NCBI RefSeq assembly: GCF_031880315.1
Contig: NZ_CP134771.1
Coordinates: forward strand, 3,622,501-3,686,500
From: Pseudomonas baltica
Lineage (GTDB): Bacteria; Pseudomonadota; Gammaproteobacteria; Pseudomonadales; Pseudomonadaceae
DNA length: 64,000 bases
Reading direction: 5' to 3'
The notes under the pieces were generated by a model that was given only the letters and a program-made list of their open reading frames with translations, was not told the DNA's origin and did no database searches. The translations under genes were made by a program, and so were the position numbers. Position 1 is the first letter of the stretch, and the number at the start of each line of letters is the position of its first letter. This document shows, one piece after another, positions 36,840 to 48,786 of this stretch.

Positions 36840-37388
36840 TTGGACGTCGGTGAACGACTGCAAGCCATCCGCAAACTCAAGGGGCTGTCTCAGCGTGAGC
36901 TCGCCAAACGCGCGGGTGTCACCAACAGCACCATCTCGATGATCGAGAAGAACAGTGTCAGCCCCTCGATCAGTTCGTTGAGGAAGGTGCTCAGCGGTAT
37001 TCCGATGTCCATGGTCGAGTTCTTTTCCGAAGAGCTGCAACCGGAAAACCCCACTCAGGTGGTCTACAAGGCCAACGAGCTGATCGATATTTCCGATGGC
37101 GCGGTGACCATGAAGCTGGTCGGTCGCGCCCATCCCAGCCGTGCCATTGCCTTCCTCAACGAAATCTATCCACCGGGCGCCGATACCGGCGACGAGATGC
37201 TGACCCACGAAGGCGAGGAGACCGGCATTGTGGTCGAAGGCCGCCTGGAACTGGTGGTGGGCCTGGAGACCTTCGTGCTGGAGGTGGGCGACAGCTATTA
37301 CTTCGAGAGCAGTCGGCCGCATCGGTTTCGCAATCCCTTCGATGCCCCGGCGCGGTTGATCAGCGCGGCGACGCCTGCGAATTTCTGA
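36840..37388 (+). CDS. pauR: PauR-type XRE-cupin repressor of polyamine catabolism
   Basis: The 182-residue protein has an N-terminal XRE HTH (residues 5-60; GLSQRELAKRAGVTNSTISMIEKNSVSPSISSLRKVL) and a C-terminal cupin (residues 105-180; GEETGIVVEGRLELVVGLETFVLEVGDSYYFESSRPHRFRNP). In P. aeruginosa PauR represses polyamine-catabolic genes and sits beside dadX, exactly as here; E. coli PuuR has the same architecture. The start is a TTG at 36840 behind GGAGGA with correct spacing, and no in-frame ATG lies nearby. It probably controls kauB and the PuuB-like oxidase in this window. Confidence 0.92.
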   Translation: MDVGERLQAIRKLKGLSQRELAKRAGVTNSTISMIEKNSVSPSISSLRKVLSGIPMSMVEFFSEELQPENPTQVVYKANELIDISDGAVTMKLVGRAHPSRAIAFLNEIYPPGADTGDEMLTHEGEETGIVVEGRLELVVGLETFVLEVGDSYYFESSRPHRFRNPFDAPARLISAATPANF

Positions 37389-37401
37389 TGTGTTCATGCG
37401 G

Positions 37402-37477
37402 GGCTCTTCGCGGGCAAGCTTTCCTCCCACAGCCTTTGGCGATCTGTGTGGGTGCAAGGCTTGCCAGCCAAGAGGCC
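37402..37477. repeat. REPIN after pauR
   Basis: Inverted arms GGCTCTTCGCGGGCAAGC...CTCCCACAG and TGTGTGGGTGCAAGGCTTGCCAGCCAAGAGGCC flank a short centre. The right arm carries several substitutions. Confidence 0.75.
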
Positions 37478-37568
37478 TGTCCTGCCGCTACAAAGCATCA
37501 GCACCACTGAGTCGCATTCCCTCCAAAGCGGTCCTAAGCTGAGTCAGTCGCTCACGGATCCTTTGCAT

Positions 37569-39488
37569 ATGCCAACCATCTGCTCCATCGACCGCGCCGT
37601 CGAGGAAGTCCTCGAACGTCTGCCGGCCCACATCCATATGGGCATGCCGCTAGGGCTCGGCAAGGCCAATCGTTTCGCCAACGCCCTCTATGCGCGTATC
37701 CAGCAGTTGCCCGACCGCCAGCTGACCATTTATACCGCGCTGGCACTGGGCCGTCCGACCCTGGGCGATGGTCTGCAAAAACGTTTTCTCGAACCCTTCG
37801 TCGAGCGCGTCTACGGCGACTACCTGGAGCTCGATTTCCTCCACGCCCTGCGCACCGACACCTTGCCCGCCAACGTCAAGGTCGAACAGTTCTTCATGCA
37901 GCCGGGCAGCCTGCTGCACAGCAATGAGGCGCAACAGAACTACGTCAGCAGCAACTACAGCCATGCCGCGCGGGACATCAACGCCAAGGGCCTGAACCTG
38001 GTGGCGCAATTGGTAGCTCAGGATCAGGACAACCCCTCCAAATTGAGCCTGAGCTGCAACCCCGACATCACCCTCGACTTGCTGCCCATGATCGCCAAGC
38101 GCCGCGCCGCCGGCGAGACCGTGCTGATGCTCGGCCAGATCCACGACCAGTTGCCTTATATGGACGGCGGCGCCGAAGTGCCTAGCGACACCTTCGATCT
38201 GCTGATCGACGTGTCGGAGTACACCCGCTTGTTCTCCACGCCCAACATGCCGGTCAGCTGCCAGGATCACTTCATTGGCTTGCACAGCAGCACACTGGTG
38301 CGTGATGGCGGCACCTTGCAGATCGGCATTGGCGCCATGGGCGACGCGTTGACTGCAGCGCTGCTGGCGCGTCAGGCCGATAACAATGGCTATCGGGCGG
38401 TGCTGGATGACCTGGACATGCGCCCCTGGCAAAGCCTCATCGACAGCGAAGGCGGCCTGCAGCCGTTCGCCACCGGGCTGTATGGCTGCAGCGAAATGTT
38501 CGTGCATGGCTTGCTGGTGCTGGCCGAGGCCGGGGTGATGCGGCGCAAGGTCTATCCCGATGTGCAGCAGCAGACGTTGGCCAACCTCGGCACGCTTGAC
38601 GAGTCGACGCCAGGCGGCGTGGTACTGCATGTCGGCTTTTTTCTCGGCCCCCAGAGCTTCTATGAGCGCCTGCGCGAGTTGCCGAAAGACACCTTGTCGA
38701 CCTTCGACATGACCGCCATCAGCTACATCAACGAGCTGTATGGCGATGAGGCCCTCAAGCGCCTGCAGCGCCGGGATGCGCGCTTCATCAACACGGTGTT
38801 CACCGTCACGCTGCTGGGCGCGGCGGTGTCGGATCAACTCGAAAGTGGCCGGGTACTCAGCGGCGTCGGCGGCCAATACAACTTCGTGGTCCAGGGCCAC
38901 GCGCTGGAAGACGCGCGCTCGGTGCTGGTCCTGCGCAGCTGGCGCGAGTCGGCCGGGGTGGTGAGCTCCAATGTGCAATGGGATTACGGCCATTGCACCA
39001 TCCCCCGGCACCTGCGCGATATCGTGATCACCGAGTACGGCATCGCCGACCTGCGCGGCCAGACCGATGCGGTGGTGGTCGAGCGGTTGATCAATATTGC
39101 CGATTCGCGATTTCAGGCCAGCTTGATTGCCGAGGCGCAGATTGCCGGCAAGCTGCGCCAGGACTTTCAGCTCGATCCGCGTTTTGCCGATAACAGCCCG
39201 GAGCGTCTGCAGGCCATTCGCGAGCGGCATCCGCGATTGTTCGCCGAGTACCCGTTGGGCTGTGATTTTACCGAGGAGGAACGCGACTTGCTGCGGGCAC
39301 TGAACTGGCTCAAGAGCAAGTTCCACCTCAGCGAGATTTTCGAGTTGGGCAAGGCGGCGCTGGATGCGCCGGAGCCGTCACGCTTTGCGGCGCATTTGCA
39401 GCGCATGCAGCTGAGCGAGCCCCATGGGTTGCGGGAGGATCTGTATCAGCGGTTGTTGTTGGCGGCGTTGCAGGCCACGCAATCTTGA
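37569..39488 (+). CDS. Acetyl-CoA hydrolase/transferase family protein
   Basis: The 639-residue protein is a class I CoA-transferase/acetyl-CoA hydrolase. The N-terminal domain (ICSIDRAVEEVLERLPAHIHMGMPLGLGKANRFANALY) and the C-terminal AcetylCoA_hyd_C domain are both present. The latter has FINTVFTVTLLGAAVSDQLESGRVLSGVGGQYNFVVQGHAL, including the conserved SGVGGQ, and ITEYGIADLRGQTDAVVVERLINIAD. It is longer than the roughly 500-residue Cat1/SucA type by an additional central segment. Likely activities are acetyl- or acyl-CoA hydrolysis or CoA transfer to carboxylates; the substrate is unknown. It stands alone between two REPINs. Confidence 0.88.
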   Translation: MPTICSIDRAVEEVLERLPAHIHMGMPLGLGKANRFANALYARIQQLPDRQLTIYTALALGRPTLGDGLQKRFLEPFVERVYGDYLELDFLHALRTDTLPANVKVEQFFMQPGSLLHSNEAQQNYVSSNYSHAARDINAKGLNLVAQLVAQDQDNPSKLSLSCNPDITLDLLPMIAKRRAAGETVLMLGQIHDQLPYMDGGAEVPSDTFDLLIDVSEYTRLFSTPNMPVSCQDHFIGLHSSTLVRDGGTLQIGIGAMGDALTAALLARQADNNGYRAVLDDLDMRPWQSLIDSEGGLQPFATGLYGCSEMFVHGLLVLAEAGVMRRKVYPDVQQQTLANLGTLDESTPGGVVLHVGFFLGPQSFYERLRELPKDTLSTFDMTAISYINELYGDEALKRLQRRDARFINTVFTVTLLGAAVSDQLESGRVLSGVGGQYNFVVQGHALEDARSVLVLRSWRESAGVVSSNVQWDYGHCTIPRHLRDIVITEYGIADLRGQTDAVVVERLINIADSRFQASLIAEAQIAGKLRQDFQLDPRFADNSPERLQAIRERHPRLFAEYPLGCDFTEEERDLLRALNWLKSKFHLSEIFELGKAALDAPEPSRFAAHLQRMQLSEPHGLREDLYQRLLLAALQATQS

Positions 39489-39502
39489 GTGCGCTTGCGG
39501 GC

Positions 39503-39576
39503 ATCTTCGCGGGCAAGCCTTGCTCCCACAATGGTGCGGTGTACGCCTGTGGGAGCAAGGCTTGCCCGCGAAGAGG
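39503..39576. repeat. REPIN between convergent genes
   Basis: ATCTTCGCGGGCAAGCCTTG...CTCCCACA and TGTGGGAGCAAGGCTTGCCCGCGAAGA are almost perfectly complementary. This is the best preserved pair in the window, ten bases before the xpt stop. Confidence 0.9.
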
Positions 39577-39585
39577 TCGGTCCGG

Positions 39586-42185
<2,600 letters not shown>

Positions 42186-42441
42186 TTCGAATAGACGGAT
42201 CAGAGAAATAGCCGCGCATTTTAGCAGGGTCTGCGCCGTCTGCCGCGACCGTCTGGAGCTGGCGAGCACTTTTCACCATCTAAATTTGCCGCTTTGGATA
42301 CTTTCCCGCAGGATGCATCTACAAATGCGGCAAACCTTCAAATGAGTGGACGTAGCTGATACTGTGAATCGTTACGATTCATGTCGTCGGCAGTTACGTG
42401 TTGATACTTTCTGGTCTGTGAACGCGTGTTAAGGAGTCTGC

Positions 42442-44112
42442 TTGTCTACGCCCGTCGAAACCGTGCGCCTGTTGCTCCTGGCTGATCAAGCCGTATGGAC
42501 GGTAGCTGTGCAGGAGTCCCTCGCACCGTTGGGCGATGGCTATGCGCTGGTTTCGGCAGCGAGCTGGGAGGCGGTCGGGGCCTTGTTCGATGGCGACCCT
42601 CACGCGATCCTGCTGACGACCGCACAGTTGCAGCCCGGCCCCGGCCAATGCGTGCTGCCCCAGGTGCTGCTGCTGGAGGCCGAGCCGGACACCGCGCCGC
42701 TGGGCGTCAGTGACTGGCTGGTCCGTGGCCAGATGGGCCCCGACACGCTGCGCCGTTGCCTGCGCCATGTGCGCGAGCGCGGCGCGTTGGAAAGCACCTT
42801 GCAGCGTCTGGCCGAACAGGACCCTTTGACGGGTATCGCCAACCGCCAGGGTTTCCAGACGCTGCTGGCGGCGCGCCTGGCAATCAACGAGGGCCGTGGC
42901 ATCGCCCTTGGCCATTTCGACCTCGACAACTTTCGCTCGGCCAACGACGCCCTTGGCCATCAGGCCGGCGATCGGCTGATCCTCCAAGTGGTGGCGCGCC
43001 TCAAGGGTGAGCTCGAGCCTGGCGATCAACTGTCCCGCCTGGGCAGCGACGAGTTCGCCCTGCTGATCGATACTCGCCGCGATCCCCAGCGCGCCGAAGT
43101 CTTGGCCGAGCGGATTGTCGAGGCCATGTCCGAACCCTACTGGATCGATGGCGAGAGCCTGCTGATCGGCTGCAGCCTGGGCATCGCCCACGCCCGCGCC
43201 AAGGCGGGCGCCGACCCGTTGATGTGGCATGCGCATATCGCCATGCAGCAGGCGAAGAACATCCAGGGCTGCACCTTTCATGTCTTCAACGAACGCATCA
43301 ACCGCCACGCCCGTAGCCTCGCCGACCTCGAAAGCGAACTGCGCCGCGCCCTGCGCCGTGACGAGCTGGAGCTGCACTACCAACCTCGGCTGAACCTGCA
43401 CAGCGGCGAAATCGTCGGCGTCGAGGCCCTGGTGCGCTGGCGGCACACCGAGCGCGGGCTACTGCCGCCCAGTGAATTCGTGCCGCTGGCCGAGCAGAGC
43501 GGTTTGATCGTGCCTTTGGGCTACTGGGTCATCTCCCGCGCCCTGCGCGATATGCAGGACCTGCGCGAGCGCGGCATGGCGCCGCTGCACATGGCGGTCA
43601 ACCTGTCGTTCCGCCAGTTTCAGGACAGCCAGTTGCTCGTCACCCTCGGGCGCTTGATCAGCGAGCGCGGCATCGATGCCAGCTGGCTGGAATTCGAACT
43701 GACCGAAACCGCCGTGATGCGCCGCAACGATCAGGTCAAGCAGACCATGGATGCCCTGGGCAAGCTGGGCGTGCGCTTTTCGCTGGACGATTTCGGCACC
43801 GGATTCTCTTCATTCGTGCACCTCAACAGCCTGCCGATCGCCTTGTTGAAGATCGACAAGAGCTTCGTCGCTGGCATGGAGACGCGCGAAGAGAACCGCC
43901 AACTGGTGCACGCCATGATCCATCTGGCCCACAACCTCAACCTGCAAGTGGTGGCCGAAGGTGTCGAAACCGCAGAGCAGCTCACGCTGCTGCGCGGTTT
44001 CGGCTGCGATCAGGTGCAGGGTTACCTGATCAGTAAGGCGCTGCCTCTGGACGCTTTTGCCGAGTTTCTGCAACGGGGCTCGGCGCAGCAGTGGGCGCTG
44101 GGGCAAGGTTGA
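42442..44112 (+). CDS. GGDEF-EAL protein, probable c-di-GMP phosphodiesterase
   Basis: The 556-residue protein has three parts. A divergent receiver-like N-terminus (residues 1-110) lacks a clear phosphoacceptor. A GGDEF domain (about 120-285) has its signature changed to GSDEF, so cyclase activity is doubtful. An intact EAL domain (about 300-550) has GVEALVRWRH, FELTETAVM, LDDFGTGFSSF, KIDKSFV and VVAEGVET. The most likely activity is c-di-GMP hydrolysis. The position next to rep and before a MATE gene matches PA5295 (ProE) of P. aeruginosa, a reported phosphodiesterase. Translation starts at TTG 42442, five bases after AAGGAG. The 3' end overlaps the convergent MATE gene by 83 bases. Confidence 0.88.
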   Translation: MSTPVETVRLLLLADQAVWTVAVQESLAPLGDGYALVSAASWEAVGALFDGDPHAILLTTAQLQPGPGQCVLPQVLLLEAEPDTAPLGVSDWLVRGQMGPDTLRRCLRHVRERGALESTLQRLAEQDPLTGIANRQGFQTLLAARLAINEGRGIALGHFDLDNFRSANDALGHQAGDRLILQVVARLKGELEPGDQLSRLGSDEFALLIDTRRDPQRAEVLAERIVEAMSEPYWIDGESLLIGCSLGIAHARAKAGADPLMWHAHIAMQQAKNIQGCTFHVFNERINRHARSLADLESELRRALRRDELELHYQPRLNLHSGEIVGVEALVRWRHTERGLLPPSEFVPLAEQSGLIVPLGYWVISRALRDMQDLRERGMAPLHMAVNLSFRQFQDSQLLVTLGRLISERGIDASWLEFELTETAVMRRNDQVKQTMDALGKLGVRFSLDDFGTGFSSFVHLNSLPIALLKIDKSFVAGMETREENRQLVHAMIHLAHNLNLQVVAEGVETAEQLTLLRGFGCDQVQGYLISKALPLDAFAEFLQRGSAQQWALGQG

Positions 44113-45472
44113 CCGTGGTCCGCTTGATCAGTCGGCGCATTTTCCATTCAAAGACGCTGGTGAGGATGATCGCCGAACAGCCCAGGCCCATCGCCAGCCC
44201 CCACCAGATGCCTTCAGGCCCCCACCCGGCATGGAACGCCAGCAGCCAGGCGGCGGGCGCACCGATTATCCAGTAGCAGAACAACCCCACCACGAAGGTC
44301 GTGCGTGCATCCTTGAGGCCCCGGATCGCGCCCATGGCGATGGTCTGCACGCCATCGAACAGTTCGAACCACGCGGCCACCGCCAGCAGGCTCAAGGCGA
44401 CCTGGACCACCGGCTGGAAGGCCGGATCCTGTTCGTTGAGCATCAGCCCGATGACCGCATTCGGTGCCAGCCAGAACAATACCGAAAACCCCAGCATCGC
44501 CAGCCCGCCGACGCCGATGCCCAAGCGCCCGGCCAGGCGCGCGTTGGCCCACTGGTCGGCACCGTAATGGCGGCCGATCCGCAGCGTGACCGCGTAGGAC
44601 ATGCCGGCCGGCACCATGAACGCCACCGAGACGATCTGCAGGGCGATCTGATGTGCCGCCAGCGGCACGCTGCCGAGCAACCCCATGCACAGCGCGGCGA
44701 AGGCGAACACGCCGACTTCCACTGCATAGGTGCCGCCGATCGGCAGGCCCAGGCGCCACAGCTCGCGGATCGCGGCCACGGACGGGCGCAGTAGCCCCTG
44801 CCGGATCGGATAGCTGGCGTAGGCCCGGTGCCGGCCGATGTGCAGGGCCAGCAGAATGGCCATGCCAGTGCTGACGATGGCGGTCACCAGGCCGATACCA
44901 GTCAGGCCCAGCTTGGGCAAGCCGAACATCCCTTCGATCAGGGCGTGGTTGAGCCCGTAGTTGACCACCGTACCGCCAATGCTGATGATCATTACCGGCC
45001 CGGGCCGGCCGACGGCGCTGGTGAACCCGCGCAACGCCATGAAGCTCAGGTTGCCGGGCATGGCCAGCGGTAGCAGCAGTAGAAACTGACCGGCGAAGGC
45101 CACGTTGACGGGCGATTGGCCCAGCAGCAACAGGACCGGGCCGAGGTTCCACAGCAACACCCCGCCCAGCACCGCCAGCAGCCAGGCCAGCCACAAGCCG
45201 GCCTGAGTGAGTTTCGCCGCGCCCAGATGATCACCGGCGCCATGGCGCATGGACACCAGCGTCCCGACCGCCGCCATCACGCCGATACAGAAAATCGACA
45301 CGAACGAATAGCTCGCCGCGCCCAGGCCGCCGCCGGCCAACGCCTCGGGGCTCAAGCGCGCCATCATCAGGGTGTCGGTCAGCAGCATCAGCATGTGCGC
45401 CAACTGCGAGGCGATCAGCGGCCCTGCCAGACGCAGCAAGGCTTTGAGTTCGACGCGAAGTGGCGAGGTCAT
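44030..45472 (-). CDS. MATE-family multidrug/sodium efflux transporter (NorM type)
   Basis: The 480-residue membrane protein has about 12 spans in two homologous halves, beginning LLRLAGPLIASQLAHMLMLLTDTLMMARLSPEALAGGGLG, the NorM-like N-terminus. MATE pumps export cationic drugs in exchange for Na+ or H+. Its last 27 codons are antisense to the end of the GGDEF-EAL gene. The C-terminal tail (about residues 450-480) is a soluble Pro/Ala-rich extension. The order rep, GGDEF/EAL, MATE, LysR matches PA5296-PA5293. It is divergent from the LysR gene at 45623. Confidence 0.92.
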   Translation of the reverse strand: MTSPLRVELKALLRLAGPLIASQLAHMLMLLTDTLMMARLSPEALAGGGLGAASYSFVSIFCIGVMAAVGTLVSMRHGAGDHLGAAKLTQAGLWLAWLLAVLGGVLLWNLGPVLLLLGQSPVNVAFAGQFLLLLPLAMPGNLSFMALRGFTSAVGRPGPVMIISIGGTVVNYGLNHALIEGMFGLPKLGLTGIGLVTAIVSTGMAILLALHIGRHRAYASYPIRQGLLRPSVAAIRELWRLGLPIGGTYAVEVGVFAFAALCMGLLGSVPLAAHQIALQIVSVAFMVPAGMSYAVTLRIGRHYGADQWANARLAGRLGIGVGGLAMLGFSVLFWLAPNAVIGLMLNEQDPAFQPVVQVALSLLAVAAWFELFDGVQTIAMGAIRGLKDARTTFVVGLFCYWIIGAPAAWLLAFHAGWGPEGIWWGLAMGLGCSAIILTSVFEWKMRRLIKRTTVNLAPAPTAAPSPVAETRQKRPEAAPY

Positions 45473-45622
45473 GGCGGGTCACGATAGAGGCAGGGGCAAG
45501 GCTGCCTATTGTCGCGCTTGCTAGGCCGCGACACAAAAGGATAAAAAAGATATGTGGCATGAGTAATACTCATGTCCCGGTGTTCCGCGGTTTAGCGCGT
45601 CGCCTATTTCGGGAGGTCCTTC

Positions 45623-46543
45623 ATGAACCGTCGTCTGCCGCCTCTCTATGCCTTGCGGGCATTCGAAGCCGCCGCTCGCCACAGCTCCTTCACCCGTGCG
45701 GCGGATGAGTTATCGATCACCCAAAGCGCGGTCAGCCGGCATATTCGCACCCTTGAGAGCCACTTTGGCTGTCGTCTGTTCGTGCGCAGTGGCCGCGCCT
45801 TGCAGCTCAGCGAGTCGGCACGGCTGCTGTTGCCCGGCGTGCGCGAGGGCTTTGCGGCGCTGGAGCGCGCCTGCCATACCCTGCAGGCCGAGGACGATGT
45901 GCTGCGCATGAAAGCCCCCTCGACCTTGACCATGCGCTGGCTGTTGGCGCGCCTGAGCCGCTTTCGTCACGTGCAGGCCGGCAACGAGGTGCAACTGACC
46001 AGCGCCTGGATGGAAATCGACCATGTCGACTTCAATCAGGAGCCCTTCGATTGCGCGGTGTTGCTGTCCAACGGCAACTTCCCGGCAGAGTGGGAGGCAG
46101 CCCACCTGTTTGCCGAGCTGTTGATTCCGGTGGGCTCGCCGGCGCTGATCAATGACGCGCCGTGGGATTCCGAGCGCCTGGCCAGTACCGAGTTGCTGCA
46201 CCCCACGCCCGACCGCCGTGACTGGCGTAGCTGGCTGCAACGCATGGGCCTGACCGAGCAGGTGTCGATCCGTGGCGGGCAGGCGTTTGACACCCTGGAG
46301 TTGGGCATGATCGCCGCCGCGCGGGGCTATGGAGTGGCCATCGGTGATTTGTTGATGGTGGCCGAGGACGTGGCCCAGCAGCGCCTGAGCCTGCCGTGGC
46401 CCACGGCGGTGGCCAGTGGCGAAGACTATTATCTGGTCTGGCCGAAGACGCGTCCGGGTGGCGAGCGGCTGCGGCGCTTGAGCGAGTTCCTGCAGGCCGA
46501 GGTGGCGGCGATGCGTTTACCCGACGTGGAAATCCTCCGCTGA
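45623..46543 (+). CDS. LysR-family regulator (GcvA-like)
   Basis: The 306-residue protein has the GcvA-group HTH (MNRRLPPLYALRAFEAAARHSSFTRAADELSITQSAVSRHIRTLESHFGCRLFVR) and a LysR substrate domain (SAWMEIDHVDFNQEPFDCAVLL, RDWRSWLQRMGLTEQ, AARGYGVAIGDL). The target is not known; the divergent MATE pump is the obvious candidate. It is the positional counterpart of PA5293. The start follows GGGAGG with good spacing. Confidence 0.9.
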   Translation: MNRRLPPLYALRAFEAAARHSSFTRAADELSITQSAVSRHIRTLESHFGCRLFVRSGRALQLSESARLLLPGVREGFAALERACHTLQAEDDVLRMKAPSTLTMRWLLARLSRFRHVQAGNEVQLTSAWMEIDHVDFNQEPFDCAVLLSNGNFPAEWEAAHLFAELLIPVGSPALINDAPWDSERLASTELLHPTPDRRDWRSWLQRMGLTEQVSIRGGQAFDTLELGMIAAARGYGVAIGDLLMVAEDVAQQRLSLPWPTAVASGEDYYLVWPKTRPGGERLRRLSEFLQAEVAAMRLPDVEILR

Positions 46544-46705
46544 TGGGGGCGCGTCAAATAACCGGGTGATGGACTCAAGTATCTTGCGGTCGCGCCGATG
46601 CTTAAAGCACAGAACCTCGCGACGAAAGGTTCGCTTGCGTGTTCAAAAAACAGCTATGCCGCGCGGTAGTCCGATCTGTGATCGAGCTGGCGGCCAGGAG
46701 TTTCT

Positions 46706-48694
46706 ATGTCTCAACCTCGTGCCCGAATTGCCACGCAACTCGGGGTCACTCTTGCCGTCATTCTGGTGGTGGTCATCAGCGCCAGTACCCTGTTCGCGTT
46801 GCGTTCATTGGACACCGCCAACCTGCATACCCGCGAGGCGCACATGTCCAGCGAGGCGCGGTTGCTTGCCGACCAGTTGCTGACCTTCCACTCGACCTTG
46901 CGCGACAGCACCCAGCGCCTCAGCGGCTTGTTCGAGTCGCGCTTCAAGCGCGGCCTGACGCTCGACGCCACGCAGTCGGTAGCCGTGGGCAGTGTGCAGA
47001 CCCCGAGCCTGAGCCTGGGCGACGGCGAGGTGCTCAACAACGATTTCCGCGAGGTTGACGATTTCCGCACGATGACCGCCGGCGTGGCCACGGTGTTCGT
47101 GCGCAGCGGCAGCGATTTCATCCGCATCAGCACTTCGCTGACCAAGCAGGACGGCAGCCGTGCCATCGGCACGCTGCTCGACCATGCCCACCCGGCCTAC
47201 GCGCTGTTGATGGCAGGCCAGAGCTATGTCGGCCGCGCGGTGCTGTTCGACCGCTCCTACATGACCCAGTACACCCCGGTGCGCGACGCCAGCGGCCAGG
47301 TGATCGCCGTCTTGTTCGTGGGCTTCGATTACACCGATGCGCAAAAGGCTCAATTCGACAACCTCAAGCAATTCCGCCTCGGCAAGACCGGCTCCCTGGC
47401 GCTGCTCGACGAAAAGGGCAAATGGCTGGTGCCACCGGCTGGCGTCAAGGACACCGACAAGGCCGCCACGGCCTTGGCCGAATTGGCCAAACGCCCTGGT
47501 GTCGCCGACGTGTGGAGCGACAGCGGTGATGACTTTTACTCCGTGGCCATGCCCTTCAGCGGCGGCCCCTGGAGCGTGATCGCCACCATGCCCGAAGAGG
47601 AGCTGCGCGCCGTGACCTGGGACGTGGGCGTACAGTTGATCATCGGTAGTCTGCTGACCACTTTGATTGCTGTGGCGGCGACCATCTGGCTGCTGCGGCG
47701 CAAGCTCAAGCCCCTGAGCGACCTGGTGATCCAGGCCGAGGCCATGGGCGCGGGCGACCTGAGCGTACGCATGACCCTCGCCAGCCACGACGAGATCGGC
47801 CAGTTGGCGCGCAGCTTCAACCAGATGGGCGATGCGCTGGGCAATACTGTCACGCACATTCGCGATGCCGCGCAGCAGGTCAGTGGCCGCGCGCAGGTGT
47901 TGTCGGGCTTGTCCAGCGGTGCCTATGAAGGGATGGAGCAGCAGTCCGGCGAGATCACCAGCATGGCGGGGGCGGTGGAGGAGTTCAGCGCTACTTCCCT
48001 GAATATCGCCGACAACATGGGCAATACCGAGCGTATGGCCCGAGAGAATACCGAGCAGACGCGTATCGGCCGGGCTTCGATGACCGAGGCGTCGTCCTCC
48101 TTGGAGCAGATTGCCAAGGCCCTGAGCGGCACGGCGACGGTGATCAACACCTTGGGCCAGCGCTCACAGGAAATCGGCGGCATCGTCGGGGTGATCACGT
48201 CGATCGCCGAGCAGACCAACCTGTTGGCGCTCAACGCGGCCATCGAGGCGGCGCGGGCCGGCGAGCAAGGTCGCGGTTTTGCGGTGGTGGCCGACGAGGT
48301 GCGCAGCCTGGCTTCGCGCACGCGGCAGGCCACGGACGAGATTTCCAGCATGATCGGCAGCATCCAGCAGGAAACCAGCAACGCCATCCAGACCATGGAG
48401 CAGGGCAATCGCTTGATGGAAGAGGGCCTGACGCGCAACGCCAAGGTGGCCGACGCGTTGGCGCACATCGATGAGCAAAGCCGCTCGGCGGGGCATCAGT
48501 TCGCGGCGATTTCCACCGCGACCCAGGAGCAGAGCAGTACCGCGACTTTGTTGAGCAGCAATCTGCAGAGCATTGCCATGGCCAACAGCGAGCAGCGCGA
48601 GGTGGTGTCGCATCTGGCGGACACGGCGCGGGAGCTGGAAGGGTTGGCGGCAGAGTTGCGCCAAGAGGTGGATCGCTTTCGGGTTGACCGTTGA
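46706..48694 (+). CDS. Methyl-accepting chemotaxis protein with Cache-type sensor
   Basis: The 662-residue chemoreceptor has an N-terminal span ([19 protein letters not shown], about residues 13-32). A periplasmic Cache-type domain follows (about 35-310; [28 protein letters not shown] and [21 protein letters not shown]), of the Cache 3/Cache 2 fusion class. Next come a second span (about 315-335) and a HAMP domain. The signalling helix has the hairpin tip [39 protein letters not shown]. Relatives sense small carboxylates. The ATG at 46706 is five bases from AGGAG. It stands beside lysine-degradation genes, but no ligand can be inferred from sequence. Confidence 0.92.
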   Translation: MSQPRARIATQLGVTLAVILVVVISASTLFALRSLDTANLHTREAHMSSEARLLADQLLTFHSTLRDSTQRLSGLFESRFKRGLTLDATQSVAVGSVQTPSLSLGDGEVLNNDFREVDDFRTMTAGVATVFVRSGSDFIRISTSLTKQDGSRAIGTLLDHAHPAYALLMAGQSYVGRAVLFDRSYMTQYTPVRDASGQVIAVLFVGFDYTDAQKAQFDNLKQFRLGKTGSLALLDEKGKWLVPPAGVKDTDKAATALAELAKRPGVADVWSDSGDDFYSVAMPFSGGPWSVIATMPEEELRAVTWDVGVQLIIGSLLTTLIAVAATIWLLRRKLKPLSDLVIQAEAMGAGDLSVRMTLASHDEIGQLARSFNQMGDALGNTVTHIRDAAQQVSGRAQVLSGLSSGAYEGMEQQSGEITSMAGAVEEFSATSLNIADNMGNTERMARENTEQTRIGRASMTEASSSLEQIAKALSGTATVINTLGQRSQEIGGIVGVITSIAEQTNLLALNAAIEAARAGEQGRGFAVVADEVRSLASRTRQATDEISSMIGSIQQETSNAIQTMEQGNRLMEEGLTRNAKVADALAHIDEQSRSAGHQFAAISTATQEQSSTATLLSSNLQSIAMANSEQREVVSHLADTARELEGLAAELRQEVDRFRVDR

Positions 48695-48727
48695 TCTGCG
48701 TTAAATCAGTGATGTTCGAGGTTTAGC

Positions 48728-48780
48728 CGCGAGCCCCTTCGTTGCCGAACGGGCTTGCGCGTTTGGCGGCGAAGAGGCCG
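48728..48780. repeat. Diverged REP-like pair
   Basis: GCCCCTTCGTTGCCGAACGGGCTTG and CGTTTGGCGGCGAAGAGGC resemble decayed REPIN arms between the chemoreceptor gene and hglS. Confidence 0.45.
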
Positions 48781-48786
48781 TTTGCA

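Noticed and set aside
37650..39326. 558-codon antisense frame in the acetyl-CoA hydrolase gene
   Set aside because: Same shadow effect; composition is His/Gln/Arg-rich and no ribosome-binding site fits.
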